Shown here piece by piece: positions 42,138 to 52,525 of a DNA stretch of 64,000 nt. The stretch is from Paenibacillus albidus (lineage in GTDB: Bacteria; Bacillota; Bacilli; Paenibacillales; Paenibacillaceae): assembly GCF_014644435.1 (NCBI RefSeq), contig NZ_BMKR01000013.1, positions 1 to 64,000 of the forward strand, in the 5' to 3' direction. The notes below the pieces were generated by a model that was not told where the DNA came from, did no database searches, and was given only the letters and a program-made list of their open reading frames with translations. Each line of letters starts with the position of its first letter. Position 1 is the first letter of the stretch. Position numbers and translations under genes: made by a program.

Positions 42138-45100
42138 ATGAGCCCTTTCGTGCATTTGCATGTGCACAGTGAATACAGTTTGCTGGACGGGGCAGCGCGC
42201 ATTGCTGATCTCGTGCGCCGGGCCGGTGAATACGGCATGAAATCGCTGGCGCTTACCGATCATGGAGTGATGTACGGGGCAATCCCTTTTTATAAAGCGT
42301 GCCTGGCCAGCGGCATCAAGCCGATCATCGGCTGCGAAGCCTACATGACCTCCGGCTCCCGCCGGGAACGGGGCAGCCGCAAGGATCAGCCGATCTATCA
42401 TTTGATCCTGCTGGTGAAGAATGAGACCGGATACAGGAACCTGATGAAGCTGATCTCCATCGGCCATCTGGAAGGCCATCATTATAAGCCGCGCATCGAT
42501 ATGGAGGCCCTCGCTGCACACGCAGAGGGCATTATTTGTCTCAGCGCCTGCCTCGGCGGCGAGGTGCCGCAGCATCTGCTGCATGGGCGGGAAGCGGAGG
42601 CCCGCAAGGCCGCGCTGCGGTATAAGGAGATTTTTGGCGAGGATTTCTATCTGGAGCTGCAGGACCACGGAATGTCCGAGCAGAAACGGGTGAATCCGCA
42701 GCTGATCGCGCTGGCGGCGGAGTGTGAGATTCCGCTGGTGGCAACAAACGATGTGCATTACCTGGCCAGAGAGGATGCCGAGGTGCAGGATGTTCTGATC
42801 TGTATCGGCACAGGCAAAACAGTGGATGATGAGGAGCGCCTCAAGATCGGCACGGATCAGCTCTTTTTTAAGAGCGGTGAGGAGATGGCCCGGCTGTTTC
42901 CGCATGTGCCGCAGGCGCTGGAGAATACGCTGCGGATTGCCGAGAAATGCAATCTGGAGCTGACCTTTGGCGAGCATATTCTGCCTGCCTACTCACCGCT
43001 TCCGGACGGCATGGATGCCGCGGCTTATTTGCGGCAGCTGTGCCGGAGCGGTCTTGAGGAACGTTATGCGGACACGGAGCGCTGGGCTTTCCCTGAGCAA
43101 AGGGAGGCAGCCGAGCAGCGCCTGGCGTATGAGATTGGCGTGATTGAGAATATGGGCTTCTCCGACTACTTCCTGATCGTCTGGGATTTTATCGCCTATT
43201 GCCACCGCCAAGGCATTGCCACCGGACCTGGACGGGGCTCATCAGCCGGCAGCTTGACGGCCTATGTGCTGCGGATTACCAATGTGGACCCGCTCAAATA
43301 TAATCTGCTCTTCGAGCGTTTCCTCAACCCGGAACGAATCACGATGCCGGATATTGATATTGACTTCAGCGACGAACGCCGTGATGAGGTTATCAGCTAT
43401 GTCGTGGACAAATACGGCAAGGAGCATGTGGCCCAGATCATCACCTTTGGAACGATGGCGGCGCGCGCCGCCGTCCGCGATGTGGGGAGGGCCCTCAATC
43501 TTCCCTATGGAGAGGTAGACAAGGCGGCCAAGCTGATTCCGGGTCAGCTCGGCATCAGCATTACCCGGGCGCTTGCGGCCTCGCCGGAGCTGAAAGCTCT
43601 GTATGAAGGCAATCCCAAGACACGCAGCCTGCTGGATATGGCGATGAAGGTCGAAGGCATGCCGCGCCATGCTTCTACGCATGCTGCAGGTGTCGTCATC
43701 TCGAAGGGGCCTTTGACGGATGCCGTGCCGCTGCAGGAGGGCAACGAGAGCACCGCGCTGACCCAGTATTCCATGGAGCATCTGGAGAGTGTCGGACTGC
43801 TCAAAATGGACTTTCTGGGCCTGCGCACGTTGTCCATTATTGAGCGCTGCATGAATGGAATCCGGGAGTTGGAAGGTTCTGTTCCCGACTTCCGGCTGGT
43901 CCCCGACGATGATCCGGCGACCTATGAAATGCTGGGGCACGGGGATACTACCGGGATTTTCCAGCTGGAGTCCTCGGGGGTAAGGCGGGTGCTGAAGGAT
44001 CTGAAGCCGAGCGGATTTGAGGATATCGTATCGGTCGTGGCCTTGTACCGTCCGGGACCGATGGAGTTCATCCCCAAATATATCGCGGGCAAACACGGCC
44101 AGATTGCGGTCGAGTATCCCCATCCCGACCTGACGCCGATCCTGGCGGATACTTACGGGATTATTGTCTATCAGGAGCAGATCATGCAGATTGCCTCCCT
44201 GATGGCAGGTTTCTCGCTCGGCGAAGCGGATCTGCTGCGCCGCGCCGTCTCCAAGAAGAAGCGGGAGACGCTGGACCAGGAGCGGAGCCACTTTGTGGAG
44301 GGGAGTCTTAAACAGGGCTACACGGAACAGGATGCGAATGCCGTCTATGATATGATCGTACGTTTTGCCGATTACGGCTTCCCGCGTGCCCATGCCGCCG
44401 CCTATGGCGTACTGGCTTTCCAGACGGCCTATCTCAAGGCCCATTATCCGGTACAGTTCATGGCTTCAATGCTGACAGCTGTGATGGGCACCCACCGCAA
44501 GGTGGCGGAATATGTGCTGGAATGCCGCCGGATGGGCATCGGTGTCCTGCCGCCGGATGTCAACGAAAGCGGTGTGCTGTTCACCCCGGTTCCCGGAGAG
44601 GGCAAAGGACATATCCGCTTCGGGCTGGCAGCGGTGAAGAATGTTGGAACGCTTGCTGTCGAGAACATCATGGCGGTCCGCAAGGAGCGTCCGTTCGACA
44701 GTCTGCTGGATTTCTGCCGCCGCGTCGACTTACGGATCTGCAACAAGCGGGTGGTGGAATCCCTGCTGCAGGCCGGCGCCTTTGACTGTCTGCCGGGCCA
44801 CCGGGCACAGCTGCTCGCCATGCTGGACGAGACGGTTGACGCCGCTGTGAAATGGCGCAAGGAGCGGGATGAACTGCAGATCCAGCTGTTCGATGATCTG
44901 GTCGAGACACCGAACTGGGAAATCCGCTACCCGGACATCCCGAGGTTCACAGGCAGCCAGCAGCTGGAGCTGGAGCGTGAGCTGCTGGGCCTGTATCTCT
45001 CCGGCCATCCGCTGGATGACAGCGCGGAGCTGCTGGAGGAGCCCAGCATGATGCGCCTGATGGATCTCGGCGAGGCTGCGGACGAGAGCCAGACCGTCAC

Positions 45101-45767
45101 GGCCGGCATGGTCGTCTCCGTCAAGGAGATCACCACGAAGCAGGGCAAGGCCATGGCTTTTGTGGAATGGGAAGATCAGATCGAGCGCTGCGAGGTCGTG
45201 CTTTTCCCCGAGGTGTGGAAGCGGAGCCGCAGCCTGATCGAGAAGGGCGCGCTGCTGGCTCTGCGCGCCAGGGTGCAGCTCGAAGACGAAGGCTTCAAGC
45301 TGCTGGCCGAGGAGGTGGCGCCGCTGGCCGCGGAGCCCCTGCGCGGCCTACTGCAGCGCCGCAGCGCGGCGGCGGCCCGCCCGCAGGGCACGGGCCGCAC
45401 GGCACCGGCAGGAGCTGCCGCAGGCGCTCCTGCATCAAGGCCGGGCACCGGGGGAAGCGGTGCCCGCAATGCCGGCCCAGGCGGCGCGCCTGCGGCTCCG
45501 GCCGAAGGCCGGCGGGACGCCTCCGCAGCCGCCGGGAGCAGCCAGCGTGTCTTTATCAAGATCACGCCGGCCGCAGAGCAGGCGGGTCTCTTGCCCCGCC
45601 TGCAGGAGCTGCTGCAGGCCCACCCGGGGCCGGTAGCAACGCTGCTGTTCTACGAGCGGGAGCAGAAGCTGCTGGCGCTCAGCGACAGCTACCGGATCAA
45701 GCCCTCTCCGGAGCTGTCCGCAGCGATTGAGGGCATGCTGGGAGCCGGTACGGTGAGAATAAAATAA
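42138..45767 (+). CDS. dnaE: DNA polymerase III alpha subunit DnaE
   Basis: 1209 aa from the ATG at 42138; an upstream in-frame GTG at 42114 adds eight residues. The PHP domain begins FVHLHVHSEYSLLDG (His8, His10). The polymerase active-site pair is D405 and D407 in PDIDIDFSDERRDEV, and the tandem helix-hairpin-helix and OB regions follow to about 1070. In Gram-positives DnaE works beside PolC at the replication fork. Residues about 1073-1134 are a low-complexity Ala/Pro/Gly linker encoded by very GC-rich DNA, before a conserved-looking C-terminal domain. dnaE lies beside ytrHI as in B. subtilis. Confidence 0.96.
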   Translation: MSPFVHLHVHSEYSLLDGAARIADLVRRAGEYGMKSLALTDHGVMYGAIPFYKACLASGIKPIIGCEAYMTSGSRRERGSRKDQPIYHLILLVKNETGYRNLMKLISIGHLEGHHYKPRIDMEALAAHAEGIICLSACLGGEVPQHLLHGREAEARKAALRYKEIFGEDFYLELQDHGMSEQKRVNPQLIALAAECEIPLVATNDVHYLAREDAEVQDVLICIGTGKTVDDEERLKIGTDQLFFKSGEEMARLFPHVPQALENTLRIAEKCNLELTFGEHILPAYSPLPDGMDAAAYLRQLCRSGLEERYADTERWAFPEQREAAEQRLAYEIGVIENMGFSDYFLIVWDFIAYCHRQGIATGPGRGSSAGSLTAYVLRITNVDPLKYNLLFERFLNPERITMPDIDIDFSDERRDEVISYVVDKYGKEHVAQIITFGTMAARAAVRDVGRALNLPYGEVDKAAKLIPGQLGISITRALAASPELKALYEGNPKTRSLLDMAMKVEGMPRHASTHAAGVVISKGPLTDAVPLQEGNESTALTQYSMEHLESVGLLKMDFLGLRTLSIIERCMNGIRELEGSVPDFRLVPDDDPATYEMLGHGDTTGIFQLESSGVRRVLKDLKPSGFEDIVSVVALYRPGPMEFIPKYIAGKHGQIAVEYPHPDLTPILADTYGIIVYQEQIMQIASLMAGFSLGEADLLRRAVSKKKRETLDQERSHFVEGSLKQGYTEQDANAVYDMIVRFADYGFPRAHAAAYGVLAFQTAYLKAHYPVQFMASMLTAVMGTHRKVAEYVLECRRMGIGVLPPDVNESGVLFTPVPGEGKGHIRFGLAAVKNVGTLAVENIMAVRKERPFDSLLDFCRRVDLRICNKRVVESLLQAGAFDCLPGHRAQLLAMLDETVDAAVKWRKERDELQIQLFDDLVETPNWEIRYPDIPRFTGSQQLELERELLGLYLSGHPLDDSAELLEEPSMMRLMDLGEAADESQTVTAGMVVSVKEITTKQGKAMAFVEWEDQIERCEVVLFPEVWKRSRSLIEKGALLALRARVQLEDEGFKLLAEEVAPLAAEPLRGLLQRRSAAAARPQGTGRTAPAGAAAGAPASRPGTGGSGARNAGPGGAPAAPAEGRRDASAAAGSSQRVFIKITPAAEQAGLLPRLQELLQAHPGPVATLLFYEREQKLLALSDSYRIKPSPELSAAIEGMLGAGTVRIK

Positions 45768-45839
45768 GAACATTTTCCCCTTTTGCCGCATACATTAGGA
45801 AACCACAGGGGACTTCCTGTGCGGAAAGGGGAATCACTT

Positions 45840-46340
45840 ATGTCCTATCAAATGGCAGCGGATATGCTGGAGCGCAGGGGAGTATCGCTTGCTTCTGTAG
45901 CAGAGATCGTATATATTTTGCAATCGGCTTATTATCCCGATTTATCCATGGAGGAATGTCTGGCCAGCGTCAAGGCCGTTCTCGGCAAAAGGGAAGTGCA
46001 GTACACCCTGATGACCGGTATTGCGCTCGATGAGCTGGCGGAGAAACGTCTGCTGCCGCAGCCGCTGCAGGCGGTAATGGAAGCTGATGAATCCCTTTAC
46101 GGGGCGGACGAGACTCTGGCGCTGGGCATTACCGGGGTATACGGGATGATTGGTCTTACGGGATTTGGATATCTGGACAAAATAAAGCTTGGCATCATTG
46201 GTGAACTCAACGATGATAAGAGAGGGATTCATGTCTTCCTCGACGACCTGGTCGCCGGCGTTGCCGCCGCGGCTTCTGCCCGGATCGCGCACCGCCATGA
46301 GGGCGCCAAGGTCTATCCCCATGTCACCGGTACCGAATGA
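45840..46340 (+). CDS. pgpA: Phosphatidylglycerophosphatase A family protein
   Basis: 166 aa from the ATG at 45840 after AAAGGGGA. MAADMLERRGVSLASVAEIV opens the helical part, followed by the family core TLALGITGVYGMIGLTGFGY and the acidic active-site segment HVFLDDLVAGVAAAASARI. This fits the soluble Bacillus YutG-like branch of the PgpA superfamily. The family dephosphorylates phosphatidylglycerol phosphate, but the activity of the Bacillus branch is less certain. It starts 72 bp after dnaE. Confidence 0.82.
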   Translation: MSYQMAADMLERRGVSLASVAEIVYILQSAYYPDLSMEECLASVKAVLGKREVQYTLMTGIALDELAEKRLLPQPLQAVMEADESLYGADETLALGITGVYGMIGLTGFGYLDKIKLGIIGELNDDKRGIHVFLDDLVAGVAAAASARIAHRHEGAKVYPHVTGTE

Positions 46341-46625
46341 CACATATAATGGACGCTGAATGTGCATCAGGCATTAAGGCATTCAATCGCCGGGAGTTTT
46401 GCGCAGAAGACACAGCCTGGATCTCCCGGTGCCGTTGGGCGCTCAGGATGACCTTAAGCAGCTATCGGGGTTAAGGCATTCAGACGGCTTTAAGCGGCCT
46501 GGGATGTCCGGACTTGTGCCGGATGAAGCGGGAGGCTCCTGTTGCGGTCAAAAAGAAAACTGTGTTATCATGATTCCATCATACGGGATACGGCGGGAAT
46601 TAAGATTGGGGAGGCCTTGCAGGAC

Positions 46626-46814
46626 ATGTGGACGGTAATCTATATCGCGCCAACCGCCAGAGTGGCGGATATGATTCAACGCAAGCTGACGGAAGAAGGA
46701 TTTATGATTAAATGCCGTCCGGTTAATATGTCCAAGCAGCAGTTTGAGATTTTGGTGCCTTCGGGTGAGCTTGAGGAAGTGCAGGAAGTCCTTAATCTGA
46801 TTCTGCATCCCTGA
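46626..46814 (+). CDS. Small DUF2007-like protein
   Basis: 62 aa from the ATG at 46626, after GGGGAGG at 46608-46614. A single ferredoxin-like alpha/beta unit (VIYIAPTARVADMIQRKL, then two strands and EVQEVLNLIL) resembling DUF2007 putative signal-transducing proteins. No catalytic motif is visible. It precedes accD by 76 bp on the same strand. The stretch between pgpA and this gene (46341-46625) holds nothing clear. Confidence 0.75.
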   Translation: MWTVIYIAPTARVADMIQRKLTEEGFMIKCRPVNMSKQQFEILVPSGELEEVQEVLNLILHP

Positions 46815-46890
46815 ATAGAACATCTGAATGAGCAGTATTACAGCGGCAAGCTGCTATATACGCAAATAAACGGCTGAAGAGGTGCGACCC

Positions 46891-47784
46891 GTGTTCAAAG
46901 ATTTATTCCAGAAAAAACGAAAGTACGCAACAATACCTTCAGAGCGTCAGGAGCGAAGCGGCGGCCCGGTAGAAGGGGAACGCCCCAAACGGGAGATTCC
47001 TGAAGGATTGATGAGCAAATGCAGCAAATGCGGTACGATCCAGTACAGCAAGGAGCTGGAGAAGAACCTGAAGGTATGCCCGTCCTGCGGACATCACATG
47101 CGTCTGAACGCCGCTGAGCGGATTGCCATGACGCTGGACCCGGAAGGCTTCATTGAGTTCGACAGCGAGATGAGATCCATCGACCCGCTGCAATTCCCCG
47201 GGTATGCTTCCAAGCTCGAACAACAGCAGCTGAAATCCGGACAACCCGATGCCGTTATCACCGGCCAGGGAAGCATCGGAGGCCACCCGGTCATTGTGGC
47301 TGTGATGAACTTTGAATTTTTCTCCGGCAGTATGGGCTCGGTGGTCGGAGAGAAGATTACCCGTGCGGTTGAGGAAGCAACGGAGAAGAAACTTCCGATG
47401 CTGATTTTCTCCACTTCCGGCGGGGCAAGGATGCAGGAGAGCATTCTCAGCCTGATGCAGATGGCGAAGACCAGTGCAGCTCTGGCCCGGTTCGGGGAAG
47501 CGGGAGGACTGTATATCTCCATCATTACGGATCCGACAACTGGCGGTGTGTCGGCCAGTTTCGCGAGCCTTGGCGATATCAATATTGCGGAGCCTGGAGC
47601 ATTATTCGGCTTTGCCGGGCGGATCGTCATTGAACAGACGATCCGCCAGAAGCTGCCGGATGACTTCCAGACCGCTGAATTTAATCTGGAGCATGGTCAG
47701 CTTGATATGGTGGTGCACCGCAAGGAGATGCGGGCCACGTTGATCAAGCTGCTGGAATTGCATGATGTGAAAGGGGGATTTTAG
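46891..47784 (+). CDS. accD: Acetyl-CoA carboxylase carboxyltransferase beta subunit
   Basis: 297 aa from GTG at 46891, which restores the family N terminus [19 protein letters not shown] lies six bases upstream. The zinc ribbon is C44, C47, C63 and C66. The crotonase-fold carboxyltransferase core includes [19 protein letters not shown] and [13 protein letters not shown]. It transfers the carboxyl group from carboxybiotin to acetyl-CoA, the first step of fatty acid synthesis. AccA follows 1 bp after the stop. Confidence 0.96.
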   Translation: MFKDLFQKKRKYATIPSERQERSGGPVEGERPKREIPEGLMSKCSKCGTIQYSKELEKNLKVCPSCGHHMRLNAAERIAMTLDPEGFIEFDSEMRSIDPLQFPGYASKLEQQQLKSGQPDAVITGQGSIGGHPVIVAVMNFEFFSGSMGSVVGEKITRAVEEATEKKLPMLIFSTSGGARMQESILSLMQMAKTSAALARFGEAGGLYISIITDPTTGGVSASFASLGDINIAEPGALFGFAGRIVIEQTIRQKLPDDFQTAEFNLEHGQLDMVVHRKEMRATLIKLLELHDVKGGF

Positions 47785-47785
47785 G

Positions 47786-48802
47786 TTGGCAGGAGAGTTG
47801 CCTTTTGAAATGCCTCTGGTAGAAATGCGCAAGAAGATTGCCGAACTGCAACAGTTCGGAGCCGAGAAGGGCATCGATTTCAGCGATGAGGTGGCCCGGC
47901 TGGAAGAACGCTACCGGGTGCTGGAAGAAGAAGTGTATTCCAATATTTCGCCTTCCCAGAAGATGCACCTGGCCCGGCACCAAGCCCGTCCGACCTCGCT
48001 GGATCTGATGGGGTTCATCTTTACCGATTTCATCGAGCTGCACGGGGACAGGCTGTTCGGGGATGATCTCGCTGTAGTTGGCGGAATTGGCAAGCTGAAT
48101 GGCATTCCCGTGACCGTGATCGGACAACAGCGGGGCAAAGATACCAAGGATAATATTCAAAGATTTTTCGGCAGTGCCCATCCTGAGGGCTTCCGTAAGG
48201 GACTGCGGCTGATGCGGCAGGCGGACAAGTTCAAACGTCCGATTATTACCTTTGTGGATACCAAAGGAGCCTATCCCGGCAATACGGCCGAGGAGAGAGG
48301 CCAATCCGAAGCGATCGCCCGCAATCTATTGGAAATGTCGCAGCTGGGGGTACCCGTTATTTGTGTGGTTATCGGCGAAGGGGGCAGCGGAGGTGCGCTT
48401 GCACTGGCCGTGGGTAACCGCGTGCTGATGCTGGAGCATGCGATCTATTCGGCAATTACACCGAATGGTGCAGCCTCCATTTTGTGGAAAGACGCCTCGA
48501 AGGCAGATCAAGCAGCCGAAGCCATGCGGATCACAGCTGCAGACCTGCTGGAGATGGAAGTCATCGAAGAGATCGTGCCGGAGCCAAGAGGCGGAGCACA
48601 CCGGGATTACGAGGCTACGGCAGCGGCGATCAAGGATTCGTTATGGCGTCATTTGCAGGAGCTGTCTACGATGGATTCGGCAGAGCTCAAGGAAGACCGG
48701 TACCGTAAATTCCGCAAGATCGGTGAGTTTTCAGAGGGCCAGCAAGAGCTGTTATCCCAGGAAGAAGAGGCACTGGATGAGGAGCCTTCACGCTCCCTGT
48801 AA
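47786..48802 (+). CDS. accA: Acetyl-CoA carboxylase carboxyltransferase alpha subunit
   Basis: 338 aa, TTG start, with an AAGGGGG site inside the end of accD. The carboxyltransferase core has [39 protein letters not shown] and [18 protein letters not shown]. It forms the alpha2beta2 carboxyltransferase with AccD. A clear terminator lies 79 bp downstream. In B. subtilis pfkA follows, but here pyk is next. Confidence 0.96.
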   Translation: MAGELPFEMPLVEMRKKIAELQQFGAEKGIDFSDEVARLEERYRVLEEEVYSNISPSQKMHLARHQARPTSLDLMGFIFTDFIELHGDRLFGDDLAVVGGIGKLNGIPVTVIGQQRGKDTKDNIQRFFGSAHPEGFRKGLRLMRQADKFKRPIITFVDTKGAYPGNTAEERGQSEAIARNLLEMSQLGVPVICVVIGEGGSGGALALAVGNRVLMLEHAIYSAITPNGAASILWKDASKADQAAEAMRITAADLLEMEVIEEIVPEPRGGAHRDYEATAAAIKDSLWRHLQELSTMDSAELKEDRYRKFRKIGEFSEGQQELLSQEEEALDEEPSRSL

Positions 48803-48880
48803 TTTGCACTTTAACACATATAACTATACTTATCGGCCCTGAATACCAGGGTATAACCGATATCCATTTTTTACCTCAAT

Positions 48881-48914
48881 AATAATCCCGGGATTTGGCC
48901 GGGATTATTTTTCT
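48881..48914 (+). terminator. Terminator of accDA
   Basis: AATAATCCCGG (48881-48891) pairs perfectly with CCGGGATTATT (48899-48909), followed by TTTCTTTT. The rest of the 318-bp gap holds the pyk promoter. No pfkA remnant is visible. Confidence 0.92.
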
Positions 48915-48971
48915 TTTGTCCGGATTTTCTGAAAATAAAGCAAGAAATTGCTGAGAAAACTCGCGAGAACA

Positions 48972-49000
48972 TTGATTTTGTGTCTAAGTTGCAGTAATAT
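48972..49000 (+). promoter_or_regulatory. Sigma-A promoter of pyk
   Basis: TTGATT (48972-48977), 17 bp, TAATAT (48995-49000), 121 bp before the ATG. The long leader (about 110 nt) may carry post-transcriptional control. Confidence 0.65.
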
Positions 49001-49120
49001 TCATAAGGGCGAAGTTAAAGGTACATGTGATAAAGTTCCTATGCAAACGATAAGCCTTGTAGTAGATTTTGTAGTTGGAAAAAGTGAGACAGAGAGAACG
49101 AAAAAACGGAGGAAAACCTA

Positions 49121-50539
49121 ATGCGGAAAAGTAAAATTGTATGTACGATCGGTCCTGCTAGTGAATCGTTGGAGAATATCAAAAAATTGATTTTGGCTGG
49201 TATGAATGTAGCCCGTCTGAACTTCTCCCACGGCGATTTCGAAGAGCACGGCAACCGGATCAAAACGATCCGTCAGGCATCTGCGGAGCTGAACAAAACC
49301 GTAGCTATCCTGCTCGATACGAAAGGACCTGAGATTCGTACAGGCAAGCTGGAAGTAGAACCGATTGAACTGGTTCAGGACGAGTATCTGACATTGACTA
49401 CGGAAGAGATCCTTGGGGACCAAAACCGTATATCCATCACTTACAGCGAACTTCCTAACGATGTTCAAGTAGGCTCGACCATCCTGATCGACGACGGCCT
49501 CATCGGACTTACAGTTGTCGACATTCAAGGCACAGAAATCAAGACCCGTATTGTCAACGGCGGTACGATCAAGAGCAAGAAGGGCGTAAACGTACCGGGA
49601 GTTCACATCTCCTTGCCGGGTATTACGGAAAAAGACACCAACGATATCGTTTTTGGGATCGGACAGGACATCGATTTTATCGCAGCTTCCTTCGTTCGCA
49701 AAGCAAGCGACGTTCTGGAAATCCGTGAACTGCTTGAGAAGCACAATGCAGCTCACATCCAAATCATTTCCAAAATCGAAAACCAACAAGGTGTTGACAA
49801 CCTTGATGAAATTCTGGCAGTTTCCGACGGCCTGATGGTTGCCCGCGGCGACCTGGGTGTGGAAATTCCGGCTGAAGATGTGCCGCTTGCCCAAAAGCTG
49901 ATGATCCAAAAATGCAACATTGCCGGCAAACCGGTAATCACAGCTACCCAAATGCTGGATTCCATGCAGCGTAACCCGCGTCCTACCCGCGCTGAAGCGA
50001 GTGACGTGGCAAATGCGATTTTTGACGGAACCGATGCGATCATGCTGTCCGGTGAGACGGCTGCCGGGAAATATCCGGTGGAGTCCGTGCTGACAATGTC
50101 CCGCATTGCCGAAAAAGCAGAATCTGCATTGAACCACCGTGAAATCTTCATGAAGCAACAAATTGCCCAAGAAACAACCGTGACTGAAGCTATCAGCCAA
50201 TCGGTAGCCATTTCGGCTCTGGATCTGAACGCAAAAGCTATTATTTCTTCGACTGTGACAGGTCACACTGCACGTGTAGTTTCCAAATACCGTCCTAAAT
50301 CGCCAATCATCGCGGTTACGACACAAGAAAGAACTATGCGTCAATTGGCTCTTGTCTGGGGCGTAACTCCAGTATATGGTCAGGTCGCTTCCACAACAGA
50401 CGAGCTGCTGGAAACCGCAATTAAAGGCGGTAAGGATTCAGGTCTTGTCAAAGCTGGAGATCTGGTTGTTATCACTGCCGGCATTCCGCTGGGACGTTCC
50501 GGTTCCACCAACCTGGTCAAAGTCAGCACAATTGAGTAG
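49121..50539 (+). CDS. pyk: Pyruvate kinase, short form
   Basis: 472 aa. Conserved segments: [57 protein letters not shown] and [10 protein letters not shown]. It converts PEP and ADP to pyruvate and ATP. B. subtilis and Geobacillus enzymes have an extra PEP-utilizer-like C-terminal domain (about 585 aa), which is absent here; the protein ends normally after the third domain. CGGAGG precedes the ATG. It has its own promoter and terminator. Confidence 0.97.
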   Translation: MRKSKIVCTIGPASESLENIKKLILAGMNVARLNFSHGDFEEHGNRIKTIRQASAELNKTVAILLDTKGPEIRTGKLEVEPIELVQDEYLTLTTEEILGDQNRISITYSELPNDVQVGSTILIDDGLIGLTVVDIQGTEIKTRIVNGGTIKSKKGVNVPGVHISLPGITEKDTNDIVFGIGQDIDFIAASFVRKASDVLEIRELLEKHNAAHIQIISKIENQQGVDNLDEILAVSDGLMVARGDLGVEIPAEDVPLAQKLMIQKCNIAGKPVITATQMLDSMQRNPRPTRAEASDVANAIFDGTDAIMLSGETAAGKYPVESVLTMSRIAEKAESALNHREIFMKQQIAQETTVTEAISQSVAISALDLNAKAIISSTVTGHTARVVSKYRPKSPIIAVTTQERTMRQLALVWGVTPVYGQVASTTDELLETAIKGGKDSGLVKAGDLVVITAGIPLGRSGSTNLVKVSTIE

Positions 50540-50598
50540 ATCCCGGTAACCCCGGCGGCGGGTTCTGCTGCAGGGCTATGGGTCCTAACCATAAACGA

Positions 50599-50633
50599 AG
50601 CAATGGTGAATCCGCCATTGCTTTTTTTTTTTG
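50599..50633 (+). terminator. Terminator of pyk
   Basis: AGCAATGG (50599-50606) pairs with CCATTGCT (50615-50622), followed by eleven T residues. Confidence 0.93.
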
Positions 50634-50766
50634 CTGAAATGTGACGTTGCATTTCGTCCGTTTATGCTATTGTAATAAGGGATATTTTTGTGCTGTATGA
50701 ATGTGGAGGCAGAGCTGGTAGCAGGGGTATTCCGTTAAAAAGGACTGGAGAGGACTTGGCGTACAA

Positions 50767-51951
50767 ATGGAAAAATTAGTGAAGCTGCGCGGCTTTTATC
50801 TTTTTTTAGGACTGGCTGGTGGTTCTTTTGGCTCATATCTTACGCTGCTGCTCACCAAAAACGGGCTGGACAGCGGACAAATCGGCCTCTTGATGGCTAC
50901 GGGCACGCTTATTGCAATTTGTATTCAGCCGATGTGGGGAATGATCTCCGACCGGTATAATCAGACCCGGCTGGTGCTTATTCTAAGTGTAGCCGTGCCT
51001 GCTGTGCTGGCGGTGTTTTACCGTTCCGAATATTTTATCGTGCTGCTGCTTGTCTACACTGTGTCCACGGTCTTTTCGTCCACACAGGCCCCTATCGCCG
51101 ATTCTTACGCCATAGCGGCGGCGAACAGGGCTGGGTCCACTTATGGGAGCATCCGCCTCATGATGAGCATTGGAGCGGCTGTGGGGGGCTATGCAGGCGG
51201 GATGTACGTCAATGCTTTCTCCGTATCTTCCATCTGGCTGCCATTCCTCTTCTTTAATCTGCTGGCGGTGTTTATTGCCTTAACCCTGCCCAGACAGGCG
51301 GAAGAAAATCATATGATGAGCCAGTCGTTTAAACAGGGAATCCGGCAGCTGCTGGGCAACCGGGTATTTCTGGCCTTTTTGGGCGGGAGTTTTTTGGTGA
51401 ACCAGACGATGACGGCTTTCGGCACTTATTTTGTGCTTGCCTTTCAATCTGTAGGCGGTTCTATTCAATATGCGGGGATCGCCCTGTTCCTGGCCTCAGT
51501 AACCAATGTGCCTTCCATGTTCTTCGCTTCGGGAGTGATCCGGAAGATCGGCCGGGAGCGGACCCTGCTGCTTGGTGCGATTATTTATGTATTGCGATGG
51601 GGCATACAGGTGGCTTTTCCGTATCCGTCCGTGATGATCGGTGTGCAGGTGCTGCACGGGCTGTCTTTTGGCTTTTTTTACATTGCTGCGGTCGAGTATG
51701 TTTCACAGATTACTTCCCGGGAGATGCAGGCCACGGGCCAAAGCGTATTCAACATGGTCTTTACCGGATTTGCCGGCATTCTCGGAAATCTGCTTAACGG
51801 GGTTCTGCTTAACCGGGGCGGCGTTGAGGCGATGAATTTGTCGTGTATGCTCAGCTCGGCAGCGGGAGCGCTTTTGCTGCTCTATGTCGCCCGGAGCACC
51901 CGCCGGAAGAAGCTCCCCTTGCCCCTTGCCTCGGAGGGGGCAGGCGTCTGA
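50767..51951 (+). CDS. MFS transporter
   Basis: 394 aa with about twelve hydrophobic segments. The signature loop between helices 2 and 3 is MWGMISDRYNQTR, near the MFS consensus GxxxDRxGRR. Resembles the MFS_1-like/nucleoside-symporter group. The substrate cannot be told from sequence. It begins about 134 bp after the pyk terminator and is followed 37 bp later by the thioesterase gene. Confidence 0.88.
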   Translation: MEKLVKLRGFYLFLGLAGGSFGSYLTLLLTKNGLDSGQIGLLMATGTLIAICIQPMWGMISDRYNQTRLVLILSVAVPAVLAVFYRSEYFIVLLLVYTVSTVFSSTQAPIADSYAIAAANRAGSTYGSIRLMMSIGAAVGGYAGGMYVNAFSVSSIWLPFLFFNLLAVFIALTLPRQAEENHMMSQSFKQGIRQLLGNRVFLAFLGGSFLVNQTMTAFGTYFVLAFQSVGGSIQYAGIALFLASVTNVPSMFFASGVIRKIGRERTLLLGAIIYVLRWGIQVAFPYPSVMIGVQVLHGLSFGFFYIAAVEYVSQITSREMQATGQSVFNMVFTGFAGILGNLLNGVLLNRGGVEAMNLSCMLSSAAGALLLLYVARSTRRKKLPLPLASEGAGV

Positions 51952-51988
51952 GCTTTGACTATACACAAGGAAAGGAGCATACCTTTAT

Positions 51989-52525
51989 ATGGAGTCGCGT
52001 AATTTGGGCCTGCCCAGCCGCTGGTACGCTGCCACCCTGCGCGTAAGGTATCAGGAGAGCGATCAGATGGGCGTGGTGTATCATGCCAATTATTTGAACT
52101 GGTTCGAATGCGGCCGTACGGAGATGTTCCGTGAGCTTGGCTTCGCCTACCGTGAGCTGGAGAAACAAGGTATTCTTCTTCCCGTAACCACTGCGGATTT
52201 GCAATTTAAAAGTCCGGCGCGATATGATGATTATATCGCCGTATTTGCGCGGCTAACGACCTTTTCGGCGCTGAGAGTTGTCTATGAATATGAAATCAGA
52301 CGGCTGCCCGGCAATGAGGAGAGTGGCCCTCTGCGCCCTGCTGGCAATCGTGGACAGGAAGGGCAGTTTGACCCCTTGAAGCCTGTGGGTGAACTGCTGG
52401 TTACCGGCTCTACCAGCCATGTCTGGCTGAACCGGGAATGGCGGCCCACCAGGCTGGACAGAGCCCTTCCTGAGCTGTATCAAGCGATCACGGGGGCGCT
52501 GCGGGAAGAAGGGGGAGCAGTATGA
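51989..52525 (+). CDS. YbgC/4HBT-type acyl-CoA thioesterase
   Basis: 178 aa hot-dog fold. RVRYQESDQMGVVYHANYLNWFE is the family signature, where the Asp of SDQMGVV is the catalytic residue, followed by the long FECGRTEMFRELG helix. A Gly/Pro-rich insert at about 107-128 (within EESGPLRPAGNRGQEGQ) extends a loop. The substrate is unknown, possibly short acyl-CoA. AAAGGAG lies twelve bases upstream. The stop overlaps the fxsA start by 4 bp. Confidence 0.88.
   Translation: MESRNLGLPSRWYAATLRVRYQESDQMGVVYHANYLNWFECGRTEMFRELGFAYRELEKQGILLPVTTADLQFKSPARYDDYIAVFARLTTFSALRVVYEYEIRRLPGNEESGPLRPAGNRGQEGQFDPLKPVGELLVTGSTSHVWLNREWRPTRLDRALPELYQAITGALREEGGAV

Noticed and set aside
43242..44444. 400-codon open frame on the minus strand
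   Set aside because: Lies wholly inside dnaE; GC-rich codon bias leaves long antisense frames.
45167..45730. 187-codon Arg/Gly-rich frame inside dnaE
   Set aside because: Frame-shifted reading of the low-complexity linker; not a gene.
49118..50344. 408-codon open frame on the minus strand
   Set aside because: Antisense shadow of pyk, with no ribosome binding site or family features.
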